DNA of 60,426 nucleotides. It comes from Podochytrium sp. JEL0797 (taxonomy: Eukaryota; Chytridiomycota; Chytridiomycetes; Chytridiales; Chytriomycetaceae). Below, in pieces: positions 46,014 to 58,166 of the stretch; positions within the stretch are counted from its first letter, which is position 1, and each line of letters starts with the position of its first letter. The position numbers were made by a program, and so were the translations under genes. Below the pieces are notes generated by a model that was not told the DNA's origin, searched no databases, and saw only the letters and a program-made list of their open reading frames with translations. Where the stretch lies: assembly GCA_027596195.1 (NCBI GenBank), contig JADGJG010000047.1, positions 1-60,426 of the forward strand, written 5' to 3'.

Positions 46014-49000
46014 TTATTTCGCTTCATCCGAACTGCTGTCCGAATCCTCCGCCAAACCACCCGCGACAGAACCAACTGCCCCTGCTGCAGCGAGAGCAGC
46101 CAACGCGTTCTTTTCCTTCTTGGATAATGAACTATTCAGAGGAAGAGGAATCGCGACAGGAATCCGCCCTTCAAAAATGCCCAAAGAGGCCCAAATCGCG
46201 CAGCAGAAATCGACCCCCACTTTCTCAAGATCCGTGATTTGCAGTTGCAAGCCCTAGAAAACCGTATGAGAACACAAATGAGACCTAATATTGTCACCAA
46301 CCCTCTTCTCTCCCACGTCTGTGCCGCAATATGAGCTTTCCAAAGTGTAACTTCCAACAATCCCGAGTTCGCGCCACATTACGACACGGGCCGTCGCTTC
46401 TTTAGATTTTTCCACAGTGTATTTGCAGTTTGACGGATCAAATACGGGATTAAGTGTGGCCAGTAGTGAGGGGAAAATCTGCGATCACTAGTGATGAGCG
46501 ACTCATTCAAAACGGGGGGCGAAATCAAACCTTTTCAATCCCATCATTCAACCCCGGTCCATTCTCGCACCCAAAGATAAATACATTCTTCTTTTTCGAA
46601 TGCCCATGAAAGTCACACGAAACCAACGGTCGTTTCCCCTTGTCGACCAGATACTTCCACAACATCTTGGTCCAATATATTGTGGGCGACCTCGTCTCAC
46701 TGGGACACTGCCACGCACGGTTCAAGTCAGTTCCACCAAGTCCGCAGCGATGGTTTCCGGCAATGACTCCATCTGGATTCAGCATCGGCACGATTTTGAA
46801 GACACAACGCTGGCGGAGGCAGTGGGCCGTCTCATCGTCGCCAAGAAGGAATTGAATGACTCCTGTATTTGGCTTTTAGATGCTCGCGTTTCAAAACAAC
46901 AGCGGTTTTCTACATTACCGTGCATGATGAAACTCGCGTTACTCTCTCCCGGATGCACTCTCGCCGTCAAAAACACATACACCCTTTCTGCAATCGGAAA
47001 ATCACTGATGCTCGCATCATCAAATGCCGTCACAGTCAACAGCTCAATTTGATTCCCTCCCGCCGTCTTTCCCACGAGATCCTGCCTGCGACAACGCAGA
47101 TTGAACTTGTCGCAACTTACAAGCGTGTCGGATTGCCCCGTTTTTTGGAGGTCTGCCAAGCGTTCTTTTCCAACTTGGAGGGAATCGAGAAAGAGGGTGA
47201 GGTCGCTGAGTGTGTATGGGTAGTGGTATGCGATGAAGAGTGTGTCGTCTTGGTGAAGGGATTTGAGGTGAAATGATAGTGTGGAGTATGTTGGGATGGT
47301 AGAGGCTAGTTTGCCGTTTGTAGCAGTTGTATTTGCGGGAGTGGTGAAGGGAGGGTTATCAACCGCATCCACGGGTTTCCGGTAATGGTTTCTATTGAGC
47401 AGATATTAGCCTAATACAAATCAGTTAAGAACGATGGGCCCTACTTGTAGAAGCAGATGTTATCCCCTCCTCGTCTCCATACTCCTTCCTTCATTGAATA
47501 GATGACTGGTTGCATTCCTGAAAATACAGAAGCTTCAGCTGCCCGTTCAGAAAACCATCATCGCAAACCTTCTCCGAACTGGCTATTTCCTTTGCTCATG
47601 TTGATAATATTGAGCTTATAAGGCACTAGTGGTACCATATTTTGGATCGAGAAGTAAAACCACTATTGGCAACGAAAATCAGAACTGAAAATCGCTGAAA
47701 ATCGAACTGGATCTATTTACCTGATTGTGACGACCGGGTTTCGACCCAATATCTGACTGAAGAATCAGATCGTATTCTGCAGGTTGCACGCGAATCGCCA
47801 ATTGGAGGTTTCCACTCTCAAAACGCGACTCGAAGCTCAGAACGCTAAATATTTTCAAAAACTCAGTTTCACAGATCGAAATGCTCAAAAAATGCATGCA
47901 TTACTCTGGATCACGCTGCATCGCCTCCACTTTCACAATTTCCTCCATGACGTCATAGACCAACACATCCCGAAACGATCCCGGCCTCAAAATCCTCGAA
48001 GTTTGTTCATACACGGTGCGCTTCAACATATTATTTGACCTCTTGCACTGTGGCTCGACTTCTTTTGGAACTGGACTCTGATACACTTTTGCCACATGCT
48101 CCAGCACCGGTGGAGTCGTGGCTGCGGTATTCGGCCTCCCAGATGAGGAAGCCATCGGAAACTTGAGTGAAGGCCTATAATCGTCAGGATCTCTGTTCAG
48201 CACAAAAGGTACTCCTGGAATCTCAAAATCGGTGGGATATACGCTCTGCAAGACGCGGACGGGGATTTCGAGAACCGGAGGAGCGGTCCAGCCAGAGAGA
48301 TGGAATTCAGGACACAGCGAGGCAAGGCGAGATTCAATTTCGGGAGGTAAATTTGAGGGCTCGACTGGGGTGGGAAATGGTGTTGGTGATATGTTGTATC
48401 CACTGTTTTGGTTGGACAGAAGCGCGGCCGTTGACTGGGATTTATTTTTGCGACGCGGCGAGTTGGGTGTTGCGACAGGGCTATTTGCAGCGGATTTTGA
48501 GTTGGAAGCTATTAGTTGTTCGCTGCATTTCGCAAAAGGCGGTTGTGGAATTGGAGGAGTGGATTTGTTGGAGACTGTCGGGATTGCGAAATATCGGTGC
48601 TGGATGCTATCGATGAAGGGAAGGTCAGTTTCCGACACTGCGGATCTTAGGACGGCAATCAGAAGCGATGGAATTGTGTTGGTTGTGTTGGAAGTGAAGG
48701 AAATGCTAATGTCATTTTCTGCAAAGAGGGTTGATGAGACATTTCAGCTGAATTCAAGCTCTTACGCTGCATAATAAGTTCAAGAGAGGATGTCAATACT
48801 TCCAAGCCATCTGTCATGTTAAATTCCTTTCTCCCCGGTGCTAAACCAGAACAAAGATTAAATTTCGACACTTTACCAACTCTGCACAAATAAACTCACT
48901 GGTTTCCACAATTGCTCGCAATAACTTCAACACAGATTTTCGAATCGAATCGGAACACGCTCCATTTGAATTTTTGAACAAATTCAAAAAGTATTGGATT

Positions 49001-50653
49001 CCAAAGAGCTCGATAATATCAATCACGACAGTCTCATGCTTTGCAAACAGAGCCAATAAGTCCATCGCAATCTCAAACCCTTGATTCGAGGTGGACGAAA
49101 TACTCCCAAGCGCATTGGACTTGAAAAACGCAAGCACTGCTTCCAGAGTTCCATGTTTGTGCATGATGGCAATATTGGTTTCTATTTTCCAACATGTGAG
49201 GAGCAGTTTATGCACGAGGGTTGATCTCACCATTCTTTGAAGCAAACACACGCAACACCTGAAACCCGAGCAACACGGACGCGGAATCTTTTCGATCGAG
49301 CCATTTTTTGACGATTTCAACAACAATCTCAACGGACCCATAGAGTCTCGCAATCAAGGGTAACTTTGGATCCGCCTTTCCAATCTTCACGAGAATCGAA
49401 AATATGTTCATGATGGCTTCGTCCATTCTGGCAGCCAAGGACGGAACTCCACTTCGAAGGGCTGTTCCGTTCGAGACTCCACCGCTGATTCCACTCTTCC
49501 GAACCGCAGGGGTAGAACTCGTTCCGGTGAGTCCTGCTAGTGCAGGATTGTTTTCCAATGAGTTCTCTTTTGGTCTCCCGGCATCCGTTGCCCTCGCCGA
49601 GCTCGAAGCCAGTTTGGTTGAACTCGAAACAATTCCAACTAGACTCGTAATGACCGCCGTGCTCGCGTTTTTCTTGGCAAGAAACGCGATATTTGCATTC
49701 GTGTCGCTCGCGCTGGTAATAATTCGCAGCAGAAGGTTCGTCACGATAATACTGATATCCACATCAGGAACAATCTGCGGTTCGTTTCATTTAACCACTC
49801 AACTCGGTTTGATAGCTCTCACCTTGATGCATTTGAGCAACAACCCAACACCCCCTCCCGTCAGTCCCACGCATTTGCTGAAAAACACCTTATGCAACGG
49901 AGAATCAGCCACCAACGTCTGCATGTTTTCCTTATCCAGAATCCGTTTGATCTCCAAACACTGCTTTACGATTCGTCTGCGTTGATCGCGTTGATCTGCT
50001 GTAGGAGGATTGGGATTCACGGGTGGGCTCGGAGCGTAAATCATGGGGTCTGATAAGTGACGCGGGAGATTGGGTTGCGATTGGTTGGATGTATCCAAAA
50101 ATGATGTGCTTGAAATTCGAGACACAGGTGCCGATATTGATTTAACGGCCGGGACGGTTGGAGAATCAGTCAACGACGCAAGAGTGCCCGATTCCTCAAG
50201 AGTCAAATTCGCTATTGATAATGGAAGCGGTTGAAGTAGTGGTTCTGCTAAGAGAACTGCAAGCTGGTCAAACGCTTTCGCGGCGAGGAAGGAACTCGGA
50301 GGGGAAATATTGCTGTATTGAAAATGTGTCACACCCAAATCACGCGATCGAGATAATCTGAAAGCCAGAAATGTTATTAAATAACAGCAAAATAACTACT
50401 CTTACATGTTGGGCAATAGTTTCCCGGAGGGCCCTGATGCTCCTGCAACTGCATCTTCCAAATCTTTTGATTTCTGTTCCAAACCGGACACACGCGACGT
50501 GACGCGTTTCTGTTTTCCAGACTTAGTGCTGGTTCCATCTTTGATACTCTTCTTGGTTTTTGGCGGCACTGTGTTGGCTGCAGAAGCCGGAGAGGACGTT
50601 TGCAATGGCGCGGCTGATTTCGCTGCTGCAGATTGTGGAATCGTGCGCCGCAT
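46014..50653 (-). CDS. Cytosolic carboxypeptidase CCP1/Nna1-like (M14)
   Basis: A long multi-exon gene. The N-terminal half (50653 to about 48850) is helical and ARM-like (GGGVGLLLKCIK, IVTNLLLRIITSASDTNANI), as in AGTPBP1. Then come the CCP N-domain (SFESRFESGNLQLAIRVQPA, WFYFSIQNM, GMQPVIYSMKEGVW, ICFYKNHYRKP) and the M14 catalytic domain: zinc ligands in RVHPGESNAS (HxxE) and CDFHGHSKKKNVF (His), substrate block VPMLNPDGVIAGNHRC and catalytic Glu in GSYTLESSYCG. All key residues are present. CCP1-type enzymes trim glutamate chains or C-terminal glutamates from tubulin, acting on cilia, flagella and spindles. The tail is Ala-rich and acidic. The exon junction near 47875-47925 is not resolved precisely; others fit by phase. 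Confidence 0.87.
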
Positions 50654-50754
50654 ATTCTTAGTTTATATTAGAGCGATTCCCGCTGAATAGATGTAATGAG
50701 GCTTGAGGTATTTCCAAGTTTTTGGCGATGTCGTCGGAATTGTCAGTTTTTTCA

Positions 50755-52539
50755 TTATCGCTTCGTCCGCTTCATGGCCTCCAAATACAACTCCCATCCC
50801 ACCTCTTTGATAACACGAAACTGGTGAACGTATTTCTCTCCCATTCTTTTTTCCCGCAGCCCCAAAGCCACGACTTCCTTTTCAGGAAACTTGGGCGTGA
50901 AACAAAACGGCATCTCATCCGTTCCAATATCCCACTTGCGCGTTTCCCTCTCTGTATCCATCGCCGCATGTTCAAACCGCATAAAGGTGGTCCCGTTTCC
51001 ATGCTTTGTCATAAGAATCCCGCCATTCCACCAGAGCGGCCTCAACTTCTCATCAACGTGGTAGTTACTGCCGCACATACGTGTGCCATTTTTATATCCC
51101 AGCGTTCCACTGAATCCAGGTGCGAATGCGTAAGGAACGCGTGCCAATTCGCTTGCGACCCAGAATGATTCCTGTTCCAAGCAACAAAAAATCAGATCCC
51201 GGGCTCATTGAAGCGTACGAAAATTGGGATCACCTTATCACCCCAAAAATGGCTGTAGTTCTCACGTTGAACGTCCTGCCATGAACTGATTTTAGAACCG
51301 GTGGATAAAAGCACAGAAACCCACGAAGGTCGTGGAATACCTGAGAATTCATTTTACAAGCAAACAGCAATGCATGCAGAACCCCCGCATTCCCTTTATC
51401 CACAACTACAACCCCACTCTCCATCTCATGCTGCGAAATCCGAAACGGAAACCGCAACCCCCTCGCAACCCGCGACATATGAGGATTGACGCGGTGGAAC
51501 CAGTCGTGAATGTTGCTCCCTTTGAGAAGCCCCGGGTCACGGAACCAATCGAACCAAAAAGTGCGGTCTGAAAAGAACACTTGTCCGTGTTTGCGAAACA
51601 GTTTGGACTCGGTCAAGAGGGTTCGCGGATCCCTGAAAAAATACACATCCGCGTCGACAAAGATTACATGGCGGAACGTGCTTGCGAGGATGGCAAATGG
51701 TTTGAGGCTCCATCGATTGAATTTTCGGAGCTCTTGCGGGAAATGGTCGAGGAGGTTGATGGCCGTCACGTCGCGAAATGCGGACAGGGCGTTGACCATG
51801 TGATCGGGAAGGTCATTTGGGCCAGCATAGAAGACTTGGATGGGGAGTGTGCATTTCACGGCCTTCCGAAGAGCTAATACGCTGAGGACCAGGTATTCGA
51901 AATGCGCGGACCCAGCTGTCATAACGATTCCCGATCCAGCTCCGTCTTTCTGCATTTCGCGAATGGATGCAAACTGGGTCGGAAACCACGGATAAAGTGA
52001 CATCGTTAGGTTGTGCACGACCCGCTTCATGTTTTCAATTTCGCGAATGGGTGTTCCGAAGGGCGTGTTCTCATACAAAAGTTTATGTGCAATCAAGTTG
52101 GCGCGAACTCTGCGGGCCATTTTGAGAAAGTCGCTTCGTGCATACTCCGCCGGTTTAACGTTAACTGAATACTGATGAATTCGGTCCCATACTGACACTG
52201 CATCTAAGGACGCGTTGAGGGACCCACCAAAAAGCCTGCACAACATGAGTTCATTTTTGACAGCTCCGAACAAACAAACCTCGATTCCCGTTTCCCCATT
52301 TCCCCATTCAAATAATCCAGGAACTGTGCTTGATGGAGATCAACAGTTGCTTCCAACTGATCGAAGGGGATGGCAGGAAACGAGGGCGGGAGGCTTTCTG
52401 CAGGCTTCCGAGCGAGAATGTGCAAAGCAAACAAAGCGCTCAGGAGCGCCAAGGATAGCACTGAACCTAGGGTGCGCTTGAAGCGGCGAGGAGTTCGAGT
52501 TGTGATGAACGACTTCAGCAACTGGGTGAACTCGTGCAT
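50755..52539 (-). CDS. MNN1-family alpha-1,3-mannosyltransferase-like protein
   Basis: Three exons. The start MHEFTQLLKSFITTRTPRRF is followed by a single hydrophobic anchor (LGSVLSLALLSALFALHILA), a type II Golgi layout. The catalytic part has GIVMTAGSAHFEYLVLSVLA, LPIQVFYAGPNDLP, FNRWSLKPFAILASTFRHVI and the metal-binding DxD in FVDADVYFFRDP, then GDKESFWVASELARVPYAF and WWNGGILMTKHG. These are the blocks of the MNN1/Mannosyl_trans3 family, which adds mannose to N- and O-glycans. The second intron is placed from a gtattc donor to GGCAG, keeping the frame. The stop is 101 bp from the start of the CCP1 gene on the same strand. Confidence 0.85.
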
Positions 52540-52706
52540 TTGCGGGCAAAAAAAAAAATTCTCTACGACGCGTTCCTCCACATTTCTCGACTCGTGATGT
52601 TATTTGCAATAAAGAATTAATGTCATGCTTTCCTCATCAATGCGATTCCATCGCCCGAATTTGAAGAACCCAGCGCGCCCCCTTTCCCAACTCCCCATCT
52701 CCAAAA

Positions 52707-55176
52707 TCAAACGTCAACAACAACCACCATCTCCGGTTCCCTCCCAGACTCCCTCACAGCCGCCCGCACCGCATCATCAATCGACAAGTGAAAATACCGT
52801 CCATTCCCAGTCACTTCCCTCTCCCCACCACCGACACCAACAGCACCATATTCACTCCCAACCACCACCCCTTCCAACAACGGCGACGTCTCCGTCACCA
52901 GCCTCATCGCGGCCCGCGTATTCACACCAGGAGTCGCATCAACCCCCGATGCTCTCAGCTTGTTCACGCGCCACAAGGTCCTCACGTTTCGTTTGCGCAC
53001 GTACGCGAAATGGAAAGGAACGCGTTGCCCTGAGAATCGTTCGAGATCTTGTTTGCAGTCGAGGAGGGTTTGCAAGCCGGTATAGTCAATGTGGTTGACG
53101 GCACTCATGTCGAAGACAACGGCTCGAAGTGAGGGAAGTGATTCCTATTCCGCATGCGGACAAAAAAAAATCAAAACCGGACGTAAGAAAGAGAACTAAG
53201 AAATGAGAAACTCACCATCCCCAATCTCCTCCTCCGTTCCTTCCTCTCCTCCCCATCATCATTCCAAACGCGTTCCCCACTCTCTCCAGCCCCGCCCTCG
53301 CAACACCACTCAAACTTTTCCCCAACAATCCTCTTGAACCGAGTCAACAAGTACGTGCTGTTCGGGTACGTCAAGCTCTCTTCAGGTCGAAACACCAACA
53401 CCCCTTTCGGTGATGGGTCCTCCACCCCCCCTCCGTAAAATTCATCCGCCTCAGATTCATCAATCCACGAACCATACGCATTGCGCGACAGGATTTTGAT
53501 TTCAGGCCGCGCGATCCGCAAAAGGAGAACAAATAGGCTGTAACAGACCGATACGTAGATGGAGGTTTCGATGGACGAGAACAGGGTCGTCCAGAGAGCG
53601 ATTTGGAAACCGATAAAATCTTGCACTGAAATGGTCGTTTTCAAAAGAGGGAAATAAAACCAGAAGCAGTGGTTAGCAACTCAGGCTGAATGACGAAGGG
53701 CGATAAAAAACACTCACATTCAACCTCGAAAAAAGCTTTGACGTCCTCAACCCCAGAAATCAACTCACTAATCGCAGTCACGACCACCGCCGCCAACACC
53801 GCACTCGGAATAAAATGCATGGCCTTGGTCAACGAAAACAATCCCACCACCACCAACACCCCCGTAAAAAACGGCGCCATCGGAGTCTTGGCCCCCGAAC
53901 TGCTCTGAATCGCGCTCCTCGAAAACGATCCCGTGACAGGAAACGCACCCACAAACGCACCCACGAGATTTGACATGCCAATCGCAACAATCTCTTGATT
54001 CGTGTCGGCCGTGTACCCATTCAACCTCCCATACGCTTTGGCCACGGCAACATGTTCGAGGATCGACACAAGAATGCACCCTGGAATCGCCTTCAACACG
54101 TGAGACGTGTATTTGTCGGACGTCAAGTCTGGTTGCACGATTCGACTGAACCCGAACGGGACGTGTCCCACAATCGTCAGATTCGCTCCCGGAACGTTTC
54201 GAATCGCGAACGATGCGAACGTAAACAAAACAATCACGATCGAGTTCCGTAGGAACGCCACGTGTTTGAATGAAGGGGCGAATTTGATGGCGTGGCGGCA
54301 TCCGAATTTGAGTGCGAGGATGACAAGGAGGGAGGAAAGACCAAAGAGGGTGTCATATCTCCCGATTCCTTTCGGAATTGCGCACAGGAAATCGATCAAG
54401 ACGAGATACGGTGGCTTGTGGCGGTTGAGTCCCTTGATGCCAAACAAAGCTGGAAGCTGACTGATGATAATTTGCAGTCCTGCACCCGACGTGAACCCAG
54501 CTATAACTGGAATCGGCACAAAGTCACACACGACTCCGAGTCGCAGGAACCCGAGTAGGAATTCGACTATCCCGACGAAGAAACTCAGTGTGGCAGCAAA
54601 TATGACAGCTTCCTCAGTGGACGCGTTTGGGAAAGAAGTGACAATGGCTTGTCCCACCACTAATGAAAGCAATGCTGTCGGGCCGATCGTCGTGTCTAAA
54701 GTCATGTTCAGTTGTGATTGTCAAGGGACTGGGACAAGGAGGCGAATTGGTGGCAAAATTCGAGTTGTCAAGCCCAATCGGCTCTCTCACAAGCAGGTCA
54801 AACAAACGCACCTTTCGAAGTCGCAAACACTGAATACACCAACACGCCCACAAACGAAGTATAAAGCCCAAATTCAGCAGGAAGCCCCGCCAATTTCGTA
54901 GAATATGCAATCGACTGTGTTTGGAAATCTGTTAGAACGCCGCGGCCTGATCACTGAACACAGATGCTGCAATCTCACCTGCGGGACAACCACGAGTCCC
55001 ACCGTCACACCCGCAATCAGATCGCCCCAGAGCCATTTCAAGTTGTACCGATGGATCCAACCGGCGATGGGAAAGAGGGAGGTCACAAACTCGAGCGTCG
55101 CCAGGGGTAATGAACGAAGCAATGATCGGGTATAATGATCGAGCTCCTGGAGCTGCGTTTGCGGGCGAATGTCCAT
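52707..55176 (-). CDS. SulP/SLC26 anion transporter with STAS domain
   Basis: Five or so exons from MDIRPQTQLQELDHYTRSLL. The permease part has LKWLWGDLIAGVTVGLVVVP then QSIAYSTKLAGLPAEFGLYT (the SulP signature PQ-x-x-AYA...LPPx-GLYT), ATSKDTTIGPTALLSLVVGQ, GFTSGAGLQIIISQLPALFG and GSFSRSAIQSSSGAKTP. After the spans comes a STAS domain: AVVFDMSAVNHIDYTGLQTL. SulP carriers import sulfate or exchange anions, and STAS is needed for traffic and activity. The intron before STAS includes a poly-T run. The C-terminal STAS half is Val/Glu-rich and less conserved. Substrate is not readable, though sulfate is usual in fungi. Confidence 0.9.
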
Positions 55177-55375
55177 TGGGAATGACGCCTTCGAGGAGAA
55201 ATTTTCATTTCGAAATCGAGGGGAATTTCAGATTTCTGAGCGCATTCGCTCCGATCACTGGCTACCACTGGAGTCAGAAGAGAGAAAGAACCAGTGCAAT
55301 TAATGCGCGTTCTCTTTCACAACAGATATAAAATTGTCCAAAAATCGGCCCAGATTCTCGTTCGAGAGATCGCAC

Positions 55376-56439
55376 ATGGCCACCACAGCGACAACCCAAC
55401 CTCTCCGCCAGCGGAAACTCACTCCTTTTGGAGACGCGTGTGCCGGTGCTGCGGCTGCCGTATTTGCAAATGCCTTGGTAAGCCGAGATCCCTCCCAATT
55501 CGTTCATCTGATCCGATTCCCAACTAGGTTTATCCCCTCGACGTGATCGCATCTCGTCTCCAAATCCAAAGCCGCGCCCTCTCCAAGGTCACCAACACCC
55601 AGCCCTACCGCTCGCAATGGGATGCCCTGGTCCGCATCATCAAAGAGGAAGGCCTGGGCAAGGGCCTTTACGCCGGAATGTCGATTTCCCTGTCGCAATC
55701 CGCCGCCTCCAGTTTCTCCTACTTCTTCCTGTACTCCTTCATCCGAAGAATCTACCTCAAACGAAATGCGCAGAAACCTCCCGGCACAATCACCGAACTC
55801 CTCCTGGGAGCTCTCGCGGGTGCCCTCTCCCGTGCCATCACAACCCCTCTCTCAGTCATCGCCACGCGTCAACAAACATCCAGCTCTGATCCAGGACTCC
55901 TCGAAGTCGTTTCTGAAATCACACGCACGGAAGGATTCTTCCAACTCTGGCGCGGATTCCCTGCATCCCTCGTGTTAACCGTCAACCCAGCCCTCACGTA
56001 CGGCCTCTTTGCACGCGTCCAAACACTCGTTCTACGCGCGAGAAACCTGCGCAACCTCGACACCTCAGCCAAACAATCCACCGCCATGACCCCCGGCGAA
56101 TCTTTCCTCGTGGGTGCACTCACAAAATCCATCGCAACCCTCATCACGTACCCTTACATCATGGCCAAAGTGCGCATGCAGTGGCGACCTCCCGTTCAAC
56201 GCGGACGAACTCTCACGACTGAGGAAGCGACAACACGCGCTGCGATCGAGTACAAGAACGCGCCAGACGTGCTTTGGAAAGTGTTTCAGACGGAAGGGAT
56301 TGCGGGTTGGTATTCGGGGTTGGGTGCGCAGTTGTTGAAGGCGGTGGTATGTCAAGGGATTTTGTTTATGACGAAAGACGCGTTCACGGAGGCGGTTTTG
56401 GAAGTGATCGAATCTTATAGCTTGTTGAAAGTCATGTAA
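55376..56439 (+). CDS. SLC25 carrier, peroxisomal PMP34/Ant1-like
   Basis: Two exons split inside the first repeat (FANAL|VYPLDVIASRLQIQ). Three SLC25 repeats are visible, each with a P-x-x-x-x-x-x-R signature: PLDVIASR, PLSVIATR and PYIMAKVR. Loops carry RIIKEEGLGKGLYAGMSISL, ITRTEGFFQLWRGFPASLVL and VFQTEGIAGWYSGLGAQLLK. A degenerate second motif (PLS) and RMQW in the third are features of the PMP34/SLC25A17 and yeast Ant1 group, which exchange ATP, CoA or NAD across the peroxisomal membrane. About 330 residues, normal for the family. Placement in that group rather than a mitochondrial one is from motif memory. Confidence 0.8.
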
Positions 56440-56697
56440 TAGTCAAAATTGCGAGTAATTAGACTTGACCTGATAGAAACTTTCTGAATTCGCAAATTAT
56501 TTGAACGCATGATGCCGCGCGAATTTTGAAAGAATCTCCAAGAATTGAATCCCACCTTCAAAAAGCTTCAAATGAGGCGAATTAATTGTGCAGTGCAAGC
56601 AATAATGGATTAAGATAATTGAAGAGCCGGGTGGGTGGGGGTATGATGAGGCCTCTTCACCGCGACAAAAGAATAAAATGAAATAAACCCTCCGCCT
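56440..56697. other. Convergent 3' gap
   Basis: 257 bp between the convergent stops of the SLC25 and secreted-protein genes. AT-rich with AATAAA-like strings near 56670-56690. No gene seen. Confidence 0.4.
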
Positions 56698-57976
56698 TTA
56701 CACTCCCAACGCGACAGCTAGAACACCCAACCAAGCCATAGTACCACCAATAATATCAGCTCCACTGCTCTTGGAGGCCCCATTCCCATTCCCAGTCCCA
56801 ACGCCTCCAGCGAACGCAACGGCCCCACCTTGAGTGATAACCCCACTCGACCCCGCACTACCCGTCGCAACAGGCACACCTTCGGTCACGACTGATCCAC
56901 CCGCCACAGTAGAGACGCTCCCGCTTGCAGCGGCAGTAGCAGCAGCAGCAGATGTACTTTGCAAATTCGAAACCGCCCCAGAACTCACCACCGGAACATT
57001 CACACCCTCAGGCGCCGGCGCATCCGGCGCAAACACACACTTATCAACCGTACAAGTAACCCCATCCGCACCCACAACCCCAGTCCCACACGTCTCCCCC
57101 TTCTTGATCATATCCGTCGCCAAATTACCCTTCCCAAAACAAAACGCGGAATCCCCGGCCTGCGAGACACGCAGCGTGATGCTCGAAAACTCGACGGGGA
57201 AGTACTGCGTGGCAGAGTTGTAGAGCTCCACGTGGAGTTCTGCGCGGCCTTGGGATTGGTTGCCGAGGTTGATGGAGTATGTGACGGAGTTGCCGAGGGT
57301 TGCGGAGGCGATGGTCTGGAGCCAGGTGCCGGTGGAGGTGTCGAGTTGTAGGGTAAGTGTGAGGGCGTCGCCGGGGGGTACTTGGAGTATGGGGCCGCCG
57401 TTGCTGGATAACCCAAACGATGGAATAAGGGGTCGGGGGTGAAAAAGCGATGGCGAGGTTCTTACCAGACTTGACCTGTGGGTTGCCCACCCAGATTCAC
57501 GTATAGTCCCGAAATGATCCATGTGGAATAATAATCGAGCGTTGGGCTGTTCATGTTGTAAGTTGCCCGCATTCTCCCCCAATTAATCAAAGGAAGTGAG
57601 TCGTTTTACAAACCTGACATTCGGTATGCAGCTTGGGCCGAAGCTCAGCACAGGTTGCAGCACTCCGTTTCCAATCGGCATAAAGTTGACGTTGTTAGAC
57701 ACAAACCCGGGTTGGATACCGGGCCAGAGAAAGTAAGTGGCTTGCGTTCCCAAGGGCGGACGGATCGGGAGGGGTGGGACTTTGAGGGTGACTTGGAAAT
57801 AGGTGAAAGTGTTGCCGACACTGTGTGCCAAGCCGAGAAAATTGGTCAGGGCCGGGCAGAGAAATTGAAGCGATGCAAGTACAAGCAATACTGAACTTGT
57901 TAAGGACCATGTCAAAGGCATCCACGGGTGCCAGCAGGGAAAGGGACACGAGCACTACGAGTTGCGAAAGCCGCAT
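56698..57976 (-). CDS. Secreted GPI-anchored-type protein with lectin/glucanase-like core
   Basis: Four exons. MRLSQLVVLVSLSLLAPVDA is a signal peptide. The core reads VGNTFTYFQVTLKVPPLPIR, YFLWPGIQPG, GVLQPVLSFGPSCIPNV and YYSTWIISGLYVNLGG, then CNGGPILQVPPGDALTLTLQ. WPGxQP, GVLQPVL-x-GPSC and PGD blocks recur in secreted fungal and bacterial proteins with a concanavalin-A-like fold, though I cannot name the family. A Cys-rich bit (CGTGVVGADGVTCTVDKC) precedes a Ser/Ala/Gly/Thr-rich linker. The end (SSGADIIGGTMAWLGVLAVA) looks like a GPI-attachment signal. The likely role is a cell-surface or wall protein that binds or trims glycans. Introns at about 57415-57470, 57545-57610 and 57810-57880 keep the frame. 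Confidence 0.7.
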
Positions 57977-58166
57977 ATGGGAGATTCGGGACGCAAAAAA
58001 TTGACGGAGATGATTCACGAGACAGCGTGACACATTCGTACGCGAGATGCACCCGATTAAATTATTATTCTTATGAGATTGATCTCCTTCATTATATTTT
58101 TTTTAATGATTTAGTGGAACCAAATAAGTATCTAAATGTTAAAAATAAAAATAAAATCACCAAAAC

